Shown: positions 11,467 to 24,087, numbered from the stretch's first letter. The stretch is 64,000 nucleotides of DNA from Porodaedalea pini (GCA_002794775.1 NBAY01000001.1:1922001-1986000), one strand, 5' to 3'. Notes: generated by a model from the sequence alone, not told the origin. Program-made: numbers and translations.

Positions 11467-14400
11467 CTAAGCAGTGGCGACAGACGAGTTCGAAGGTGCT
11501 CCTGTGTGCGCTTCTTCAGCCTTCTCTTCCATGGGCTCAGCAGTGTCTGGCCCGGTCGACTTCGTGAGCAGCTCCGAGTTTGGTTCCTCGGAAGTCGGTG
11601 CAAGTTCTTCGAGAGAATTCGGTGCTTCAGGTTCTGCTTCTGCATTAGAAGCAGGCCCGTCGACGTGGGCTCCGGTGGACGGCGCCACAGCTGCTGCATC
11701 CTCAGGTTCCTCGGCGACTGGAGCCGACGGTTCTTCGACGCCAACCTGAGAAGCCGCCTGGACCACATCAGGAGTTACAGGCTCCACAAGTATAGAAGCA
11801 GCATCTTCCTCAATGATCGGCGTGGTTTCTTCCGCAGCAGCAGTGGTGGACAGCTGCTCACCGGCGACATTCGCAGGCTCGACGATCGGAGCAGCCGGCT
11901 CTTCAACAACAGGAGACGCAGCCTCCTCGTGTTCTTCAGCAACCTGGGAGGCACGTTCATCAGCTTCTTCCACAATAGGAGCGGGTGACTCGTCAGCCGG
12001 CACAGCGGGATTGTTAGCAGTAAGAGGGGTCGTCTCTTCTAGGACGATAGGCTCCTCAACCACAGGAACAGAGGACGAGGATTCTTCTACCGTAGAGTAC
12101 GCATCCTGTCCAGGAGCTCCAATCTCGGACACTACAGGTAATACATCAGTCTTGTCCGCCGACGGCACTGGTTCCGCTGCTGTCAGTTCGGAGGCTTCTT
12201 CCTGGATCGTTTCAGGTACAGAATGCGCTGCATCGAAAGGTTCCGCGTGCGGCTCTAATGAGGCCTGTTCTGTCCTCGGCTCGGGTCCTGTGGTCTGCTC
12301 GTCAGGAGGGGTTTCAATATGTTCGACAAACCGGGACTCGCCTGCGCCGTGGTGCGCACCGGCAACAGCCCCTTCTGTCTCTCCAGCGGGAGGCTCAACA
12401 GAGGCTGTGGGTTCCTCTGCACTGCCAAACTCTGCCGCCGCTGGCACGGGAGCAGCAACTTCGGAGACTGCTGCTGTGGGTGGTGCTTCAGATGCAGGAG
12501 CTTCGGGCTCTGCAGCCTGAGCAGCCTCATCGTGCGCAGCATCGGCAAACGCAACCTGGGTTTCGTCAGTATGCGCCTCGGCGAGCGGTTCATGCTCTAC
12601 AGCGGGGGATGCAGCAGCCTCTTCGAATGCTACCTCTTCCAGTGTAGGAGCTCCAGCAGGCACAGGCTCGGCCTCCTTGTCGGATACGTCAGCAGTCTCC
12701 TCTTTGACCGGTCCCTTGGGTTGCGCCTCTTGAGCAGGAGCCCTAGATTCCTCCGCCTCCGGCACAATAGCGTCGGCGGCGGCTTCTGTTGTGGCCGCCG
12801 TCGCACCCGCTCCGATAGCAAGGGCAGCTGCGACAGGGACTGCATCTGACTTATCCTCCTTAGGCTTCTCAGGAGCCGGTGCCGCCTTCATCTCAGGAGC
12901 CTTTGCTTCTTGCGCCTTAGATACCGGCGATGAAGACGCGTCTTTCTCTTCCGGTATCACCTCTCCGAGCTCATTTACCTTCATCCCCTTCGCAACTGAC
13001 CTGCTCTCCCTCTTCTCAGCGCCAGAGACCGTCGACGATGCCGGCGCCTGGCTCCCAAAGAAGTTGAAGCGCTTTCGCGGCGTGAACGTCGCACTCACGC
13101 GGCTGACTACTCCCGGCCGACTCTCGCCCTCGCTGCGCACGCTTGGACGCGGCGAGCTCGCACGACGGATAGGCGATGGCGGCTCTGTTGGGGGCGCAAT
13201 GAACTTCTGCTCGATGACGAGCCACGCGACCTTCTTGTCACCGTGCGTGCGCACTGCATCCGACTTCAGCTGGCACACGACGAAGGTAGGCCACGCGTTC
13301 GAGATGGGGTCGAGCAGCGCGTCGCTCCAGAAGTCGATGAAACGACTCATCCAGCTTCACCAGAGAAACGTGTGCGGTTTTGAAGCGACTACGTGCGTCA
13401 GAAGACGAAGATGGGGGTTCGGCCTTTGCGGCGCGCGAACGCCCTGGTGAGCGACTCTTCTTCCTCAGTGATCGGCGCGCAGCAAGCTTGGCGGGTTCCG
13501 TCTTCTCAAGATCGTTATCAAGGAGTGTCGCGGCGAGGCTTTGACCAGCACTTGTTTCCCCAAACCCTGCAGAAGAGAAGGTAGTCCAATCAGCTGCGAT
13601 GGGACTTGACGTAGTTCCCTCAGAGGTCTGTCTAGAAACCGAAGTGGATCCATTAGCAGCCCTTGCCCTGCCATTCGCTGTCAGAGTTCCGAACAATGCA
13701 TCATGTTCCGGTACTGGTGTAAACATAGTGATAGTCGGAGTACCCTTGTCTGCACCATCAGACTTCAGCGCCAGTAAGCGAATTGACTCGTCCGACAATA
13801 TGTTTGCCAAAGACTTGTCTAAAACTGTGCTCTCCGAGTTCGCCTCTTCCGACGCAGTGCTCATTTTCCTGACTTCCTCCCAGAGTGCGACGATATCTGC
13901 GTCATCAGCGCCCCCTGCGACGTCCGACTTCAATGCGTTCTCAATGACTTGGAGAGGTAAGTGAATTTCCCCCCGAGGGCTTGTTCCAGACGCGGATTCG
14001 GATGTGATGCGAACGTAGAGAGCGTCGTAGGCTCGAGTCGCAAAACGGGCTGGCCGAGGGAACTGGTTGTCGACGACGTGTTTGGCATAAGGATAATTCA
14101 CAATGAGCTCCGAGAGACGCTTCGGAATCCCTGTCCTTGACTCCTCATCCCTGAGATGCCATAAGGTTTTATTCAATAGTGAAAATGATAATACTCACCG
14201 AAGAGAAGCCAGGAAGATATGTTCCAATGCCCTTCCTGCTCGTTCCCACTGAGAATAGAACGAAAGCCAGTCCTCCAGGTTCTCGGCCCTGTTGCCCGTG
14301 AGAAGGTAGTGACCGAGGAACATAGACAGTTTACTGCCAGACACGCCATTGGCTTCCGAGTGACTCGCCAATCGCGAGACCAGACTCAAAGTAGAGTCTA

Positions 14401-15317
14401 ATAATTCTGCATGAGATGGCTTAACGACAGGTAGTAGTAGTTTGCCGTAAGCTGCCTGCGGGTAATCTGCTGCCTTCTCCTTCTCTGTGAAGTTGTCATA
14501 CCAAGCAAGAGAGGGTGTATTATCCTTGTCGAACGCATCGCCGTCCAGCTTGAGATGACGCAATGCCCAGCGGAAGACGGCGGCGACATCGTGCGGAGAG
14601 CGTACGTACTCAAGCTCCGACTCGAAGGCGGAAGCAGCACTGTTAGGAGAGGAGATTGACGAGCTGTTCGGGGTAACGGCGAGCGACGAAAGGAAGAGTG
14701 AAATGATTTTGCGCTGCATAGCAGGTGAGGCGGAGTGCCAATGCGGATGCATGATGCCCAGTGCATCTAAGCCTAGAAGACATCGATATGAATTAGATAA
14801 AAAGACGAGTGGATCGAGGCCACGCACCTCGGCTGGTTAAAACGGACAAGCACGCGCGCATAAGCTTGAGAGCCTCTGCCGAACTCAGCCTCTTCTCTCC
14901 GAGAACAGCATCGTCAAGGATGGAGTCGCCCTCATAGACAACGCTCAAGTCACGTCTCTTCGAGTCGATCTTGGTACTTGGGAGGTTCAAGTCCAGCGTC
15001 AGTTGAGGGACGTCCTCCTGCTTCCGAGCAGCGCCATTGCCGGACGTAGTGCGCGATTTCGGGCGAAACAACCCACTCTTCTCCTTTTCTTTGTCCTTCT
15101 TCACCACCGATTCTCTCTCCTCGTACTTCTGGGCAGTCGGAGAGACGGACGGTGAGACGGCCTCGAACTTGCCCTCGAGCAAGGACTGTGCGGAAGCACG
15201 CGAGGTACGCTTGTTCTGCTTCGAGGTCGGCGACGCAGGCTCCTTGAGACCATCCTTGTTCCTGTCCTTCTCCTTCTCCTTTCCTCTCGAGAAGACCTTG
15301 GAGAGAAAGGCGGCCAT
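11467..15317 (-). CDS. Msb1/Mug8-domain protein (cell polarity, Rho signalling)
   Basis: Exons 15317-14828, 14772-14199, 14150-13407 and 13354-11467, giving about 1231 residues. The N-terminus is basic and disordered (MAAFLSKVFSRGKEKEKDRN). Residues from about 140 form the Msb1/Mug8 (DUF1708, RhoGAP-like) domain: ALKLMRACLSVLTSRGLDAL, DVAAVFRWALRHLKLDGDAF, KLSMFLGHYLLTG and LEDWLSFYSQWERAGRALEH. The C-terminal 600 residues are Ala/Glu/Pro/Ser-rich and acidic. Yeast Msb1 links Cdc42/Rho1 to polarised growth. The first two introns (55 and 48 nt) are clear. The third is less sure: the frame changes between 13440 and 13350, and the only phase-compatible donor I find is a weak GTCTTC at 13406 with acceptor GGTGAAG at 13355. 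A 1-nt change in the sequence would be the alternative. Confidence 0.75.
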
Positions 15318-16322
15318 CGCAAGAACTATACGTCAAGGGAAGGTAGCAAGGCGACGAGAGGAGACGTCACGGGCGGGCGCGCCGTCGGCTAAGTGATCAA
15401 TGTTGTCAATGCCTACCCGCGAAGATTCAGAAACAACGAATCGACCTTGTGTCTGTGGCGGATTATGTACTTTAAGTTTAGGGTATCGCAGTCGTCGTCG
15501 TCGCTGTCTAGGCTGAGGAGGAGGAGAGGCGACGAAGAACGTGTTGCGGCATGCCTCGCGAATAGAAGTAAAATTCCCTTAGATAAGCAACGTGAGCCGA
15601 GAGTCTAATATTTGCATTCCGGAAAAGGATCTCTTATAGCTTCACTATCCACCGGTTGCGAAGTAACCAGTACTAGTCTTCATTCTCTGGCTATTCTACC
15701 TGCAAACCTCACCGAAGAAGAAACAGATAGTATTACTTGTGTCATACAGAATATCCTGAAGACTTGCTAGATAGGAAGCTCCCGAGAGTCCCGGCTCCGA
15801 CTCGGCTACTTCCAACGGAATGCATTTCAACCAAACTCACTACACCGTTGGTCCAGACATCGCGATCGAGGCTCCATCTCTAACTAGATATCACTAAGAT
15901 CCACTACTATCAAATCTGCCAGCTCGCAGATCCTAGAAGCCCCGACTTACAGGCCCTTGCACGTGCTATCCACATCCGCGACGCATCTCTGTTAATTACT
16001 AATTCTTAAAGGGCCAAACCTTGTCTCGTTTTCATTTGTCCAGGAAATTGGAAATATTCTGCCTCATTCGATTTTCCAGCGTGCAAAGAGACGGCTGTTG
16101 ATTACACGAGTAGTATGCCGTCGACTCTGAAGCGATTGTTTTGGCCACAAGCTGCTAAATTCCTTTCACCTTTCAATGAAAAACAGACTGTCTGTACTCG
16201 TACATATGTTCAATATACACTATTCAAGAACTCCGTGATCCAATCCGCCCCGACAATTAACATAGAAAGAAAAGAAAAGAAAGAGAGATTGAGTCAAAAG
16301 GGAGACGAAGATAAACCAAACA
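15318..16322. other. Promoter of the Msb1/Mug8 gene and 3' flank of the next gene
   Basis: About 1 kb between the Msb1/Mug8 start and the stop of the membrane-protein gene. No long coding frame, RNA gene or repeat is recognisable. A short pyrimidine-rich stretch near 15480-15530 is unremarkable. Confidence 0.4.
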
Positions 16323-17853
16323 TCACCAAACGCCAACCCAGACGCCCACGCCCGCAAACGTCAGCGCTAAACCCACGATGCAGCTCGCGTAGGCAGCCGC
16401 AGGGAGCCCCATGCGTGCGAGGATAGGCGGCGCATGCAGCGCGCCGAGTGCGGCATGCAGGAATGCTACAATTAAGAAGGTTGGAGTGATGGGGAGCATG
16501 TGCGTGTGCGACGCTGGTTGGGTAAGCGATGAGGGAGGCGGGAATGAGGTGGTGAGAGGGTAAGAGGCTGGTGCGAGAGGCGATGCGGATGCGGATGAGG
16601 CGAATGGAGGCTTGGGAAGATACGCGGCGGCGAGGAGAAGGGTGATTCCAAGCGATAGGAGGAGGGAGTCGAATCGCTGAAGGAGCGGGATAAAGACGGG
16701 AATCTCCTGGAGGCCACGGGTGCGTGAGTTTAATCAATACAGGTAGTAAGACAAGGAGACGTACGATGTAAGGCTCTCCGTATAGTTCCTCAAGTTCCTC
16801 TCGAGCACGCACGTTCGCGAGACGCGAGAGGGCCGAGTCGATTTCGGCCTGTGACAGAGCCTTGGCTCCTTCGACATCATCGTCGTCCGCCCAGCCAGCA
16901 CATGGCATGCTGCGACGCACGAGGCGAACAGCCTCCTCGTCGAAGGCTGTGTTACCTGTGCCTTCTCCCACCACACCTTCGTCTCCATTTTTTAGATCGA
17001 CTTCGGTTGTTTGCTCCGTGAAATCAATGTCCGCGTAAAGCGCGAGCTGCTCATAGCCCTGCAGCACACCCGCACATACCTCCGCAAGAGCCCAGCCCAA
17101 CGCTAGAGCCCATACCTCGCGAAACGCGGCATCGCTCGCTCGGGGATGACGTACTGCCGACGGAGGTCCATTAGATTGGTGCCAGTGGAGGTCGAGCATA
17201 GCAAATGACGCGAGTCGTAAAGATTCTTGCAAGAAGGCAATCAAAATAGCGTGAATGATAGATGACAACGTAGCGACGTATGCACTGGCAGGATGAGGAC
17301 TTGTTCGCCGCCATTCTGAGCAGAAAGTAGAAGATATCACAGTAATGAGACCAATGAGCATAGCGCTAAGCGTGGAATGGAGCGGAACGCGAAGAGCGTG
17401 AGCGAGACACCATAGCGACGCGGATAAAATCATGGAGAGCAGTAGGCGCGTTGCGGATGGGCCAGTCGGGAGAGGGGCAGACGCGATGAGCTTGGGGATG
17501 AACGCAGTAAATAGGAAGAACAAGGCAGATCCTATGGGTACAATGGCGTAGAAACGTATGGCTCGTCGGTAATCATCTATTAGACACGTCAAGTGTAAGT
17601 AAACTCTCCTATAATCTCAAGCTTGCGAGGACTTACGACGCGAGTTCTCCCAATCTTCCTCATCTCCTTCACTACGTTCGTCGCCGCCATCCTCAACATC
17701 GTTCCATGCAGATGGCTCGCCATTATAGTCACTCAGACTGTCGTTGACGTCCTCCGGTACGCTATGCAGGCGTTCTCCCGAGTGCGAGCCTGAGTATGAG
17801 GAACGACGCTCGGAGCGTGCCGCGCTCCCATAGTCTCTTCGAGATGGATCCAT
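16323..17853 (-). CDS. Polytopic membrane protein of unknown function
   Basis: Exons 17853-17637, 17576-16765 and 16706-16323, giving about 470 residues. Introns are 60 nt (GTAAGT...TAATAG) and 58 nt (GTACGT...CTCCAG). The N-terminus (MDPSRRDYGSAARSERRSSY) is soluble, Ser-rich and acidic. Hydrophobic helices follow: FYAIVPIGSALFFLFTAFI, a stretch around RLLLSMILSASLWCL, LSAMLIGLITVIS, ATLSSIIHAILIAFL, and VWALALGWALAEVCAGVL. After an acidic loop come LLLSLGITLLLAAAYL, ITPTFLIVAFLHAALGAL and a C-terminal helix ending GVWVGVW. I count seven to nine possible membrane spans. Family not recognised. In another frame just upstream (17945-17850) the sequence also reads as a membrane helix (MLVRDVVAAAVAVLALYFIA), so an unrecognised 5' exon or alternative start cannot be excluded. 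Confidence 0.65.
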
Positions 17854-18185
17854 AGTAAGTGTGGCCTTGCCCTTCTTGTCCGAAGGTCTGCGATGAAGTA
17901 CAGCGCCAACACTGCAACAGCAGCAGCCACGACGTCGCGCACAAGCATTTCGGACTTCGGCGGCTGCAAATCCGCTCCAGACTTGCTGCGAGAATCCCCT
18001 CAATTTCTGCTTTTATTAAACACGTGATAAATCATGTGCCGATTTCGCGTCTTTCGATTCGCGTCTTCTAACGCGCGCGTCACGCGTCGGATCGACGTTC
18101 CCACCAGGAGCAGCAGTTGCTCATGATCATCAGTCAACTCTCCACGTTCTGTTTTCTTTCATCCATTCTCCCCTAACGAATTGCC

Positions 18186-18991
18186 ATGCCTACTCTCTCT
18201 TATACCCTCATTTTGACGCTGCTCGTCATTTTCGTTTCCCATATTCCGCGCATTCATGCTCGCGCGCTGACTGCGAACCCTCACACCATCGCTATACCTC
18301 TTATTCAGCCTCGTCAAGATGCGAGCCCAACTTTCCCAACGGATCCGCCTTCGTGCCCCATTTGTTCACAGTCCTATACCAACATCAACAGTTGCGCTGC
18401 TGCCGCGCCCGTTCTCGCGAACGTATCGATGATCCTCTTCAATCCCGGCGCCTTCATCGACGTCATCGAATGCGCATGCACAGACACCTTCCAAGCCGCA
18501 TACCCGCAATGCGTCGACTGGTGGGAATTCGCGTGAAATCAAATTACTGTGCAACTCATTTTCCTTCTTGCTTGTATCCAGTTTCACGCGTACAAACCAG
18601 ACAGAGTTCCTTTCCGCTCCTGCCGACTCACTTCCTGGAATTCTATCAGGAATTCGGAGCATCTGCGCCATTGAGAGCACTCTTCTGGGAAATGCTTCCG
18701 TCGCCGATGGCGAAGCGTATGTCCTCTGTCACGAACTCGGCTGCGCGGCCCACGGGTAGCACCGTTCTCACCAGCTCAGCCGTTCAACACCACGCCATAG
18801 GGTATAGTTCAGGATTTAGAGTGCCGGAGGGGCTGGATGTGATTCTGCTTATTGTAGTATTTGGTACTATTGTTTTCTTTTTTAAGTGGCAGATGTCGTC
18901 GACAGAGCGGACAAGACGGCGATTCCTTCGCGAGATTTTCCACGACTCTCTTTATGACAATGTTTATGACCATTCACGACCACGTCAATGA
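18186..18991 (+). CDS. Cys-rich single-pass membrane protein
   Basis: Three exons: 18186-18520, 18582-18755 and 18808-18991, about 230 residues. Introns are 61 nt (GTGGGA...ATCCAG) and 52 nt (GTAGCA...GTATAG). The signal peptide is MPTLSYTLILTLLVIFVSHI. The ectodomain has paired cysteines: CPIC, NSCAAAAPV, a CAC tripeptide, CVDC (the pair made by splicing), SICAIES, and CHELGC. This resembles the Cys spacing of basidiomycete extracellular GPI or membrane-anchored proteins. Exon 3 encodes a membrane helix, LDVILLIVVFGTIVFFFKW, and a basic cytosolic tail (SSTERTRRRFLRE). If the second intron is not removed, translation stops at 18757-18759 and the protein is secreted without anchor, so intron retention would switch its location. 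Function unknown. Confidence 0.65.
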
Positions 18992-19578
18992 ACTGTAATT
19001 TATCGTTTTTTGGATGTGGTATATAACTTTCCTGCTGTATCGTACAGTTTGGTCAATATCCTTTGCCGACACGCTATATTCAGAGGAGCACACTGACAAA
19101 ACAAAACTCAGCACCGTTTGGACGCACAATTGCTCGTAAATCGTGTTTTCTTTTTTTTCGATCAGTGATCAGTTTTTTAAAATATAAATATTTGAGAAAT
19201 CCAGGAGTTAGCGTACAGACAGAACACAAAGAACTGGCCAGACCTTCCGTGCATCTAGCGCTGCAAGCAGCAAACAACATTTAATCCGCTCCTCTGCTAT
19301 ACTTACATTCGCGACTTATAATACCAACTTAAGCGCTGAGGACTAGTCACCTTGCTGAAAAGTCTGGATCATATCGTCAGATGCGGCGAAGGACTCTTGA
19401 CAAATGTTGCGTAATTTCAAAGCCCTCACTGAACTTCTGGTCAGAGTGCTTCCTCGAGTCGCACATGAAACACAGGCATCGAATGAACTCAGTCGGCTTC
19501 CACGAGGTTCCAAGAACGTTCGTCTACTGCCAGCGCATACAGTTTTCATTCGTACTTCAGCCCGAGTAGAAGCTACTA
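18992..19578. other. Intergenic, no supported gene
   Basis: AT-rich stretch between the Cys-rich membrane protein and the degenerate family copy B. Short frames on both strands only. Confidence 0.35.
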
Positions 19579-20640
19579 AGCGACAGCATGACCCACCAGC
19601 TGATTACCGTCGCAAATGGATACGAAAAGCTGAAATCGATCATGGACTATGAACGCTTCATAGAGACGCCTGTCCTTGAACAAGAAGGCGCGCCGCTGGT
19701 ACTGGATGCTGTATAGATCCGTTGCAATCCGTCTGGCTGCTTCGTCGTCCTGTCGGCACATCATCTCCGATGGGAAGACGCCCACGTCCACGTTCATTAT
19801 AACATGCACGAGGTAGTGCACGGTGAACACGTGAACGCCATAGCAAACGCCCGTACCGTTGCTGCTTCTATATATTTCACTATCGCGATTAGAAGCTTCA
19901 TTATAGTGATGATATCCGGTTTTGTAGAGACTGGTAGTTTTGTTTCGATGTGCTTCTTTTGAGGCTGAGGTAGAGCAGGATCTTTTCTGACCTTCATTAC
20001 CAATGATTTAAACTGGTGTCTCTTCACAAAAATGAGAGCACTTACAGGACTTACAGGACTTCGCATCAATCCTCATCTAGCACATCCACATCACGTTCCG
20101 AGAAGGTCTCGCTTATCATGGTATCAGTAAAGACACGCTAAGCAGCTTCGTAATCGTCGCTGCTAATTGTATTTTTCGCATAAGGTCTTGCAAAAAAAGG
20201 TATCTGATAGAGGATACCGCCCATTGGTCGGCTCCACTTCATTGATAGATTTTATACGCACATCCTTGGATGGCGTTCGTAAAGAGTGTCCGATACCTTA
20301 CATTACGAAGCCGACCAGCAATCGAGAATACCATGGATTGTGAAATGCCATCCAATAAAGCACGAGTTTGACTTACTTTGAGAGATTGGAGTTCCTCACG
20401 ATACGTATAGGTGACTCGCTCCATGAATATCGTGACACAGGAAAGGACGATATTGCCGCAACAGGGAAATAAAACAAGATTCACGGTGTTTGCCCGATCG
20501 ATCCACTTTTTGCTGTGATATCGAGAAGTTGCCGTTCATCTATGAGCGGAGTGCTCCACGAGAATGTGAGGTATCGACTTACTTTGATGCCAGTACCAAC
20601 TGCGACTTTTTCCAAAGCCCGCCGTAAACTCCATCTCAAC
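19579..20640 (-). pseudogene. Copy B of a dispersed gene family (degenerate)
   Basis: Three blocks match copy A at 38.5-40.0 kb in the same order. Block 1, before an old intron: LEKVAVGTGIK|GTAAGT (copy A LEKCTAIDSGIR|GTGAGT). Block 2: ANTVNLVLFPCCGNIVLS, then EELQSLK|GTAAGT, then NVRYRTLFTNAI (copy A ANTVNLVLFPWCGNDVLS, EELQSLE|GTAAGT, NVRYRTLFTSTV). Block 3: DVGVFPSEMM, ATDLYSIQYQRR and AFIVHDRFQLFVSI (copy A LGVFPVEAK, AMDLCSIQYQRR, ATIVNGCFKLYASV). Blocks are in different frames with stops between them, and the second intron lacks copy A's CTCAG acceptor. Shared intron positions show that both derive from a spliced gene. I do not recognise the family. Confidence 0.7.
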
Positions 20641-21425
20641 ATCTTTCAACATGCTGCGACAGTATTGCGAGCTGAACGGAATACAGTTGGATAGTCTACC
20701 AAATAGATTTTTAACTTGTTATCAGATTGACGTTATCCCTAGGACATCTTGAGTACGTTCAAATGGTTAAATTCCTCACTCGTTCCCCGGGGAACTCTGA
20801 AATGACCTGTCAGCGCAATGTTTGTGTCCCTCGACCGAATAATGCATACCGTTTTAATTTTATTTCCCCCACTTTGCTGGTAAAGTTCTCTGTCACAGGA
20901 ATGGTGCTCCTTTGAGCCTGTAGTCCTATGGATTATAAGCAGGCGACTCGGACAAGGCACGATCGGCAGTGAACACTCAGAACACACTTGCGTGTATCTT
21001 GGACCTGTGCTGCGATGTTGACAGGTCCGTCTCCTACTGTAGACGGTTTTTTCGGGGCTGCAGTCACAATGACTCAAAGATTTCAGCACTACTGGCGCAG
21101 CCGAGCGGGTTATTTCGTCTTGCGAATCCAACCTCCAGATATCGTCCTTCCAGCCGATTTCTAACGCTCGGTTGTTTCCTCCTTCGAGGAGAGGCTAAGG
21201 AGGTTAAGTTAAGAGTGCGTATTTCCGCTCTGTCCGTCACTAAACTTGATGGGATTTAGTTCGATGCATGGTAGTAGCGTCTAAGAGGGACACTTGACTC
21301 GCGAGAGCCACTCGGAACTGAAGCAGTTCCAAATTTAGATGTTCGCCCTCATTTTAGCTTCGAATTTCTGTAGCGTCGATCCGATTTTCACCTCTTGTTT
21401 CTGCTTACTCTCCAGTCTGCTCGCG
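20641..21425. other. 5' flank of NOC2 and of family copy B
   Basis: Contains a 130-codon minus-strand open frame (21131-20739) with no recognisable motif. It could be decayed 5' sequence of the copy B gene. The right end is the NOC2 leader. Nothing else supported. Confidence 0.35.
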
Positions 21426-24087
21426 ATGGCCAAACGGGCAAACAAAGCTTCGAAAAAATACGCTGCCAGTGGTCAGCTCAAGAAAGAGATACAGTCGCGC
21501 AAAAAGCACCAGCAGATCAAACGCAGTATCGAAAGGCGCAAGACTGGCAAGGGAAGAGGAAAGGGAGGCGATGCGGAGGAACGGGAATACGTCGGAGAAA
21601 AGCGGAAGGCCAGAGATGAGGAGGAGGAAGGCAATGATCAAGACGTTGGCGATGAGGAGATGTCGGACGAAGAGACTGAAAGGTGAGTGCATACGGATGC
21701 ATTGAGGAAAAGTGACAGACCTAACGTCAATATGCAGGTTTGAGGGAATGAACGTCGACGACTTCCTTAAGGGCGGGTTCATGGAAGGAGACTCCGATGT
21801 ATGTCTTGATTGAGAATTCTGTATGTGTGGAATGCAGAACTATCTTCTAGGACGACGGCGAAGGGGACGATGACCGGGCTTCAGAGGGCAACGACGACAA
21901 TGCGTCCTTTGCATCCATCGACGACCTGGAGGATGATGAAGCAGCCGCACACAAGGTCGAGCTCGAGAAGCTCGCAGAACAGGACCCCGAATTCTTCAAG
22001 TACCTGCAGGAGAATGACCGCGAGTTGCTCAACTTTGACGTCCCAGATGATGAGGACGAAGACGAAGACGTGGACGAGGATGCGATGGACGCCGATGATG
22101 ACGAGGAGACGAAGGCGCCGACACTTACGAAGGAGATTCTGAGGAGGTGGCAGAAGGCGATTTTGGAGGTTAGTCTGCGCACTGTCTTCCAAGTTACTTC
22201 GGGGACTAAGGTGCCTTTGCCTATGAAAGCATCGGTCGTTACGTGCGCTACGGCGATTGCTCATTGCGTTCCGTGCCGCTGCACATATGAACGAGGAAGA
22301 CGAAGTCCTTGCTTGGACAATCGATAGCCCGTCAGGTACAAAAGCATTCTACTTTCTGATCTCATGCTTTCAAACAACTTATCACCGGGCTTTGAAGTCT
22401 ACGAAAAGCTGGTCACTACAGCACTCAAGTACACCCCAATAGTCCTTGACCACCATGTTCCATACAAAAAGCTTCTCAATGGAAGATTGTCAGTTTTTCT
22501 TTCCAGCACGTGTATTCTGCACGTTTGTAGTCATTAATGCATTCGGTTTTTTTCTCTAGCAAGGCTCCTCCACAGACGCCCAAACTCTTAACGATCCAAA
22601 AACTCATACTGTCCTTCTTTCACAACGTGCTGCATCTCATTGAACAACTATCTGCTAACGAAACGCTGGTCCTTGCTGTTAACGAGAGCGGAAAACTTTT
22701 GCCATATGTCATAGGTAGTCGGAAGGCCGTCAAGCTATATCTGAAGGTCAGAGTCTTGTTTTCTCTTGCTTGTAGTGGAATAAGAGTCTAACGAGAATCT
22801 CATTGACAGGCCTGTCTGAAACTTTGGTCGTCCGCTGAGGACGACGTGCGGATAGCTGCATTCTTGGCGATCCGACGGCTGGCATCATCCGGTGACGAAG
22901 CCGTCAGGGACATGGTACTCAAGGTAAGATTCGGTGATTGTTTATGTCCAAGCCTTATCTGAGCTTTTCCCGCCGTACATCGATCCCACAGAGTACATAC
23001 CTCAGCTTACTCCGAAACGCAAAGTCGACCACTGCACATACTCTTCCCTCCATCAATTTTATGAAAAATTCAGCATCAGAGCTGTTCTGCGAAGATCATG
23101 CGACGGCATATCAGCACGCATTTGGATACATCAGGCAGCTTGCAGTGCACCTAAGGAATAGCATGAAGGTCAAGAGCAAGGTAAGATACTGTATGTCTTG
23201 TTTCTGGAATTCAATTTGCTAATACCCATATATATAAATTCTATACTGCAGGACGCGTTTAAGCAAGTGTACAACTGGCAATACGTCCATTGTGTTGATT
23301 TTTGGTCGATTGTGCTTGCCAAGGCCTGCGACTCCCGAGCAGAAGCCGTCCGCGGGGAGGAAAGCGAGCTTAAGGCGCTTGTCTATCCTCTAGTTCAAGT
23401 CGCCCTGGGTGCAATCAAGTTCGTCCTTCCGCTTAGCTCCTCATTCCGTCTGCTCACCACATTTTCAGGCTCATCTCGAGCTCGCGGTCTCATCCATTCC
23501 ATCTCTGCCTCATCCGCTCACTCATCCATCTTTCACGACACACCGCGACATATATTCCCCTCACACCGTACCTCCTGCCCATCATCACCGCGACGCTCTC
23601 GCCTTCCGGGCGGCCGAAGGCTTCTACGCTCAAGCCGCTGGACCTCGAGACGCATCTCCGCGCGCCGGCGCAGTACGTGCGCACACGCGTGTACAACAAC
23701 ACCGTGCTCGACGAGGCGGTGTTCCTGCTCGCGGAGTGGGCGGGTGCGCCGCACGTGCAGGGGAGCATCGCGTTCCCCGAGCTCGTCGTCCCGCTGCTCG
23801 CGACACTGCGGAGAAGCGCCAAGAAGGCTGCGGGCGCGAAGGAGGCGGGTGTCGTGAAGGGGCTTTTGGAGCGCGTGGAGGAGGGCGCGGCGTGGGTGTC
23901 GGAACGCCGGAAGAGCGTGGACTTCGGACCGAGGAACCTTGACGCTGTGCGCGCGTGGGAGAGAGAAGTAAGAGTTGAGGAGACGCCGCTTGGGAAGTAT
24001 GTGAAGTCACAAAGAAAGATGAGGGAGAAGCGGAGGAAGTTGGTTGACAAGGCAAGGGCCGGTGAGGAAGAATATCTTGAAGAGTAA
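21426..24087 (+). CDS. Nucleolar complex protein 2 (60S ribosome biogenesis)
   Basis: Ten exons: 21426-21682, 21738-21798, 21851-22168, 22230-22335, 22398-22488, 22560-22746, 22810-22923, 22992-23180, 23252-23418 and 23469-24087. All phases close to give 702 residues, the usual size for the Noc2 family. The N-terminus is Lys/Arg-rich (MAKRANKASKKYAASGQLKK), followed by acidic runs typical of nucleolar proteins. The conserved core includes DEVLAWTIDSPS, LILSFFHNVLHLIEQL, QHAFGYIRQLAVHLRNSMK, QVYNWQYVHCVDFWSIVLAK and RTRVYNNTVLDEAVFLLAEW. Noc2 pairs with Noc1 and Noc3 to move pre-60S particles from the nucleolus to the nucleoplasm. The 3' exon is markedly GC-richer than the rest, with long overlapping frames on the other strand that are shadows. 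Confidence 0.95.

Noticed and set aside
11474..13450. Long plus-strand frames (up to 235 codons) rich in Ser/Gly/Ala
   Set aside because: They are antisense shadows of the Ala/Glu/Pro-rich tail of the Msb1/Mug8 gene.
20739..21131. 130-codon minus-strand frame
   Set aside because: No recognisable domain; could be decayed sequence upstream of family copy B, but unsupported as a gene.
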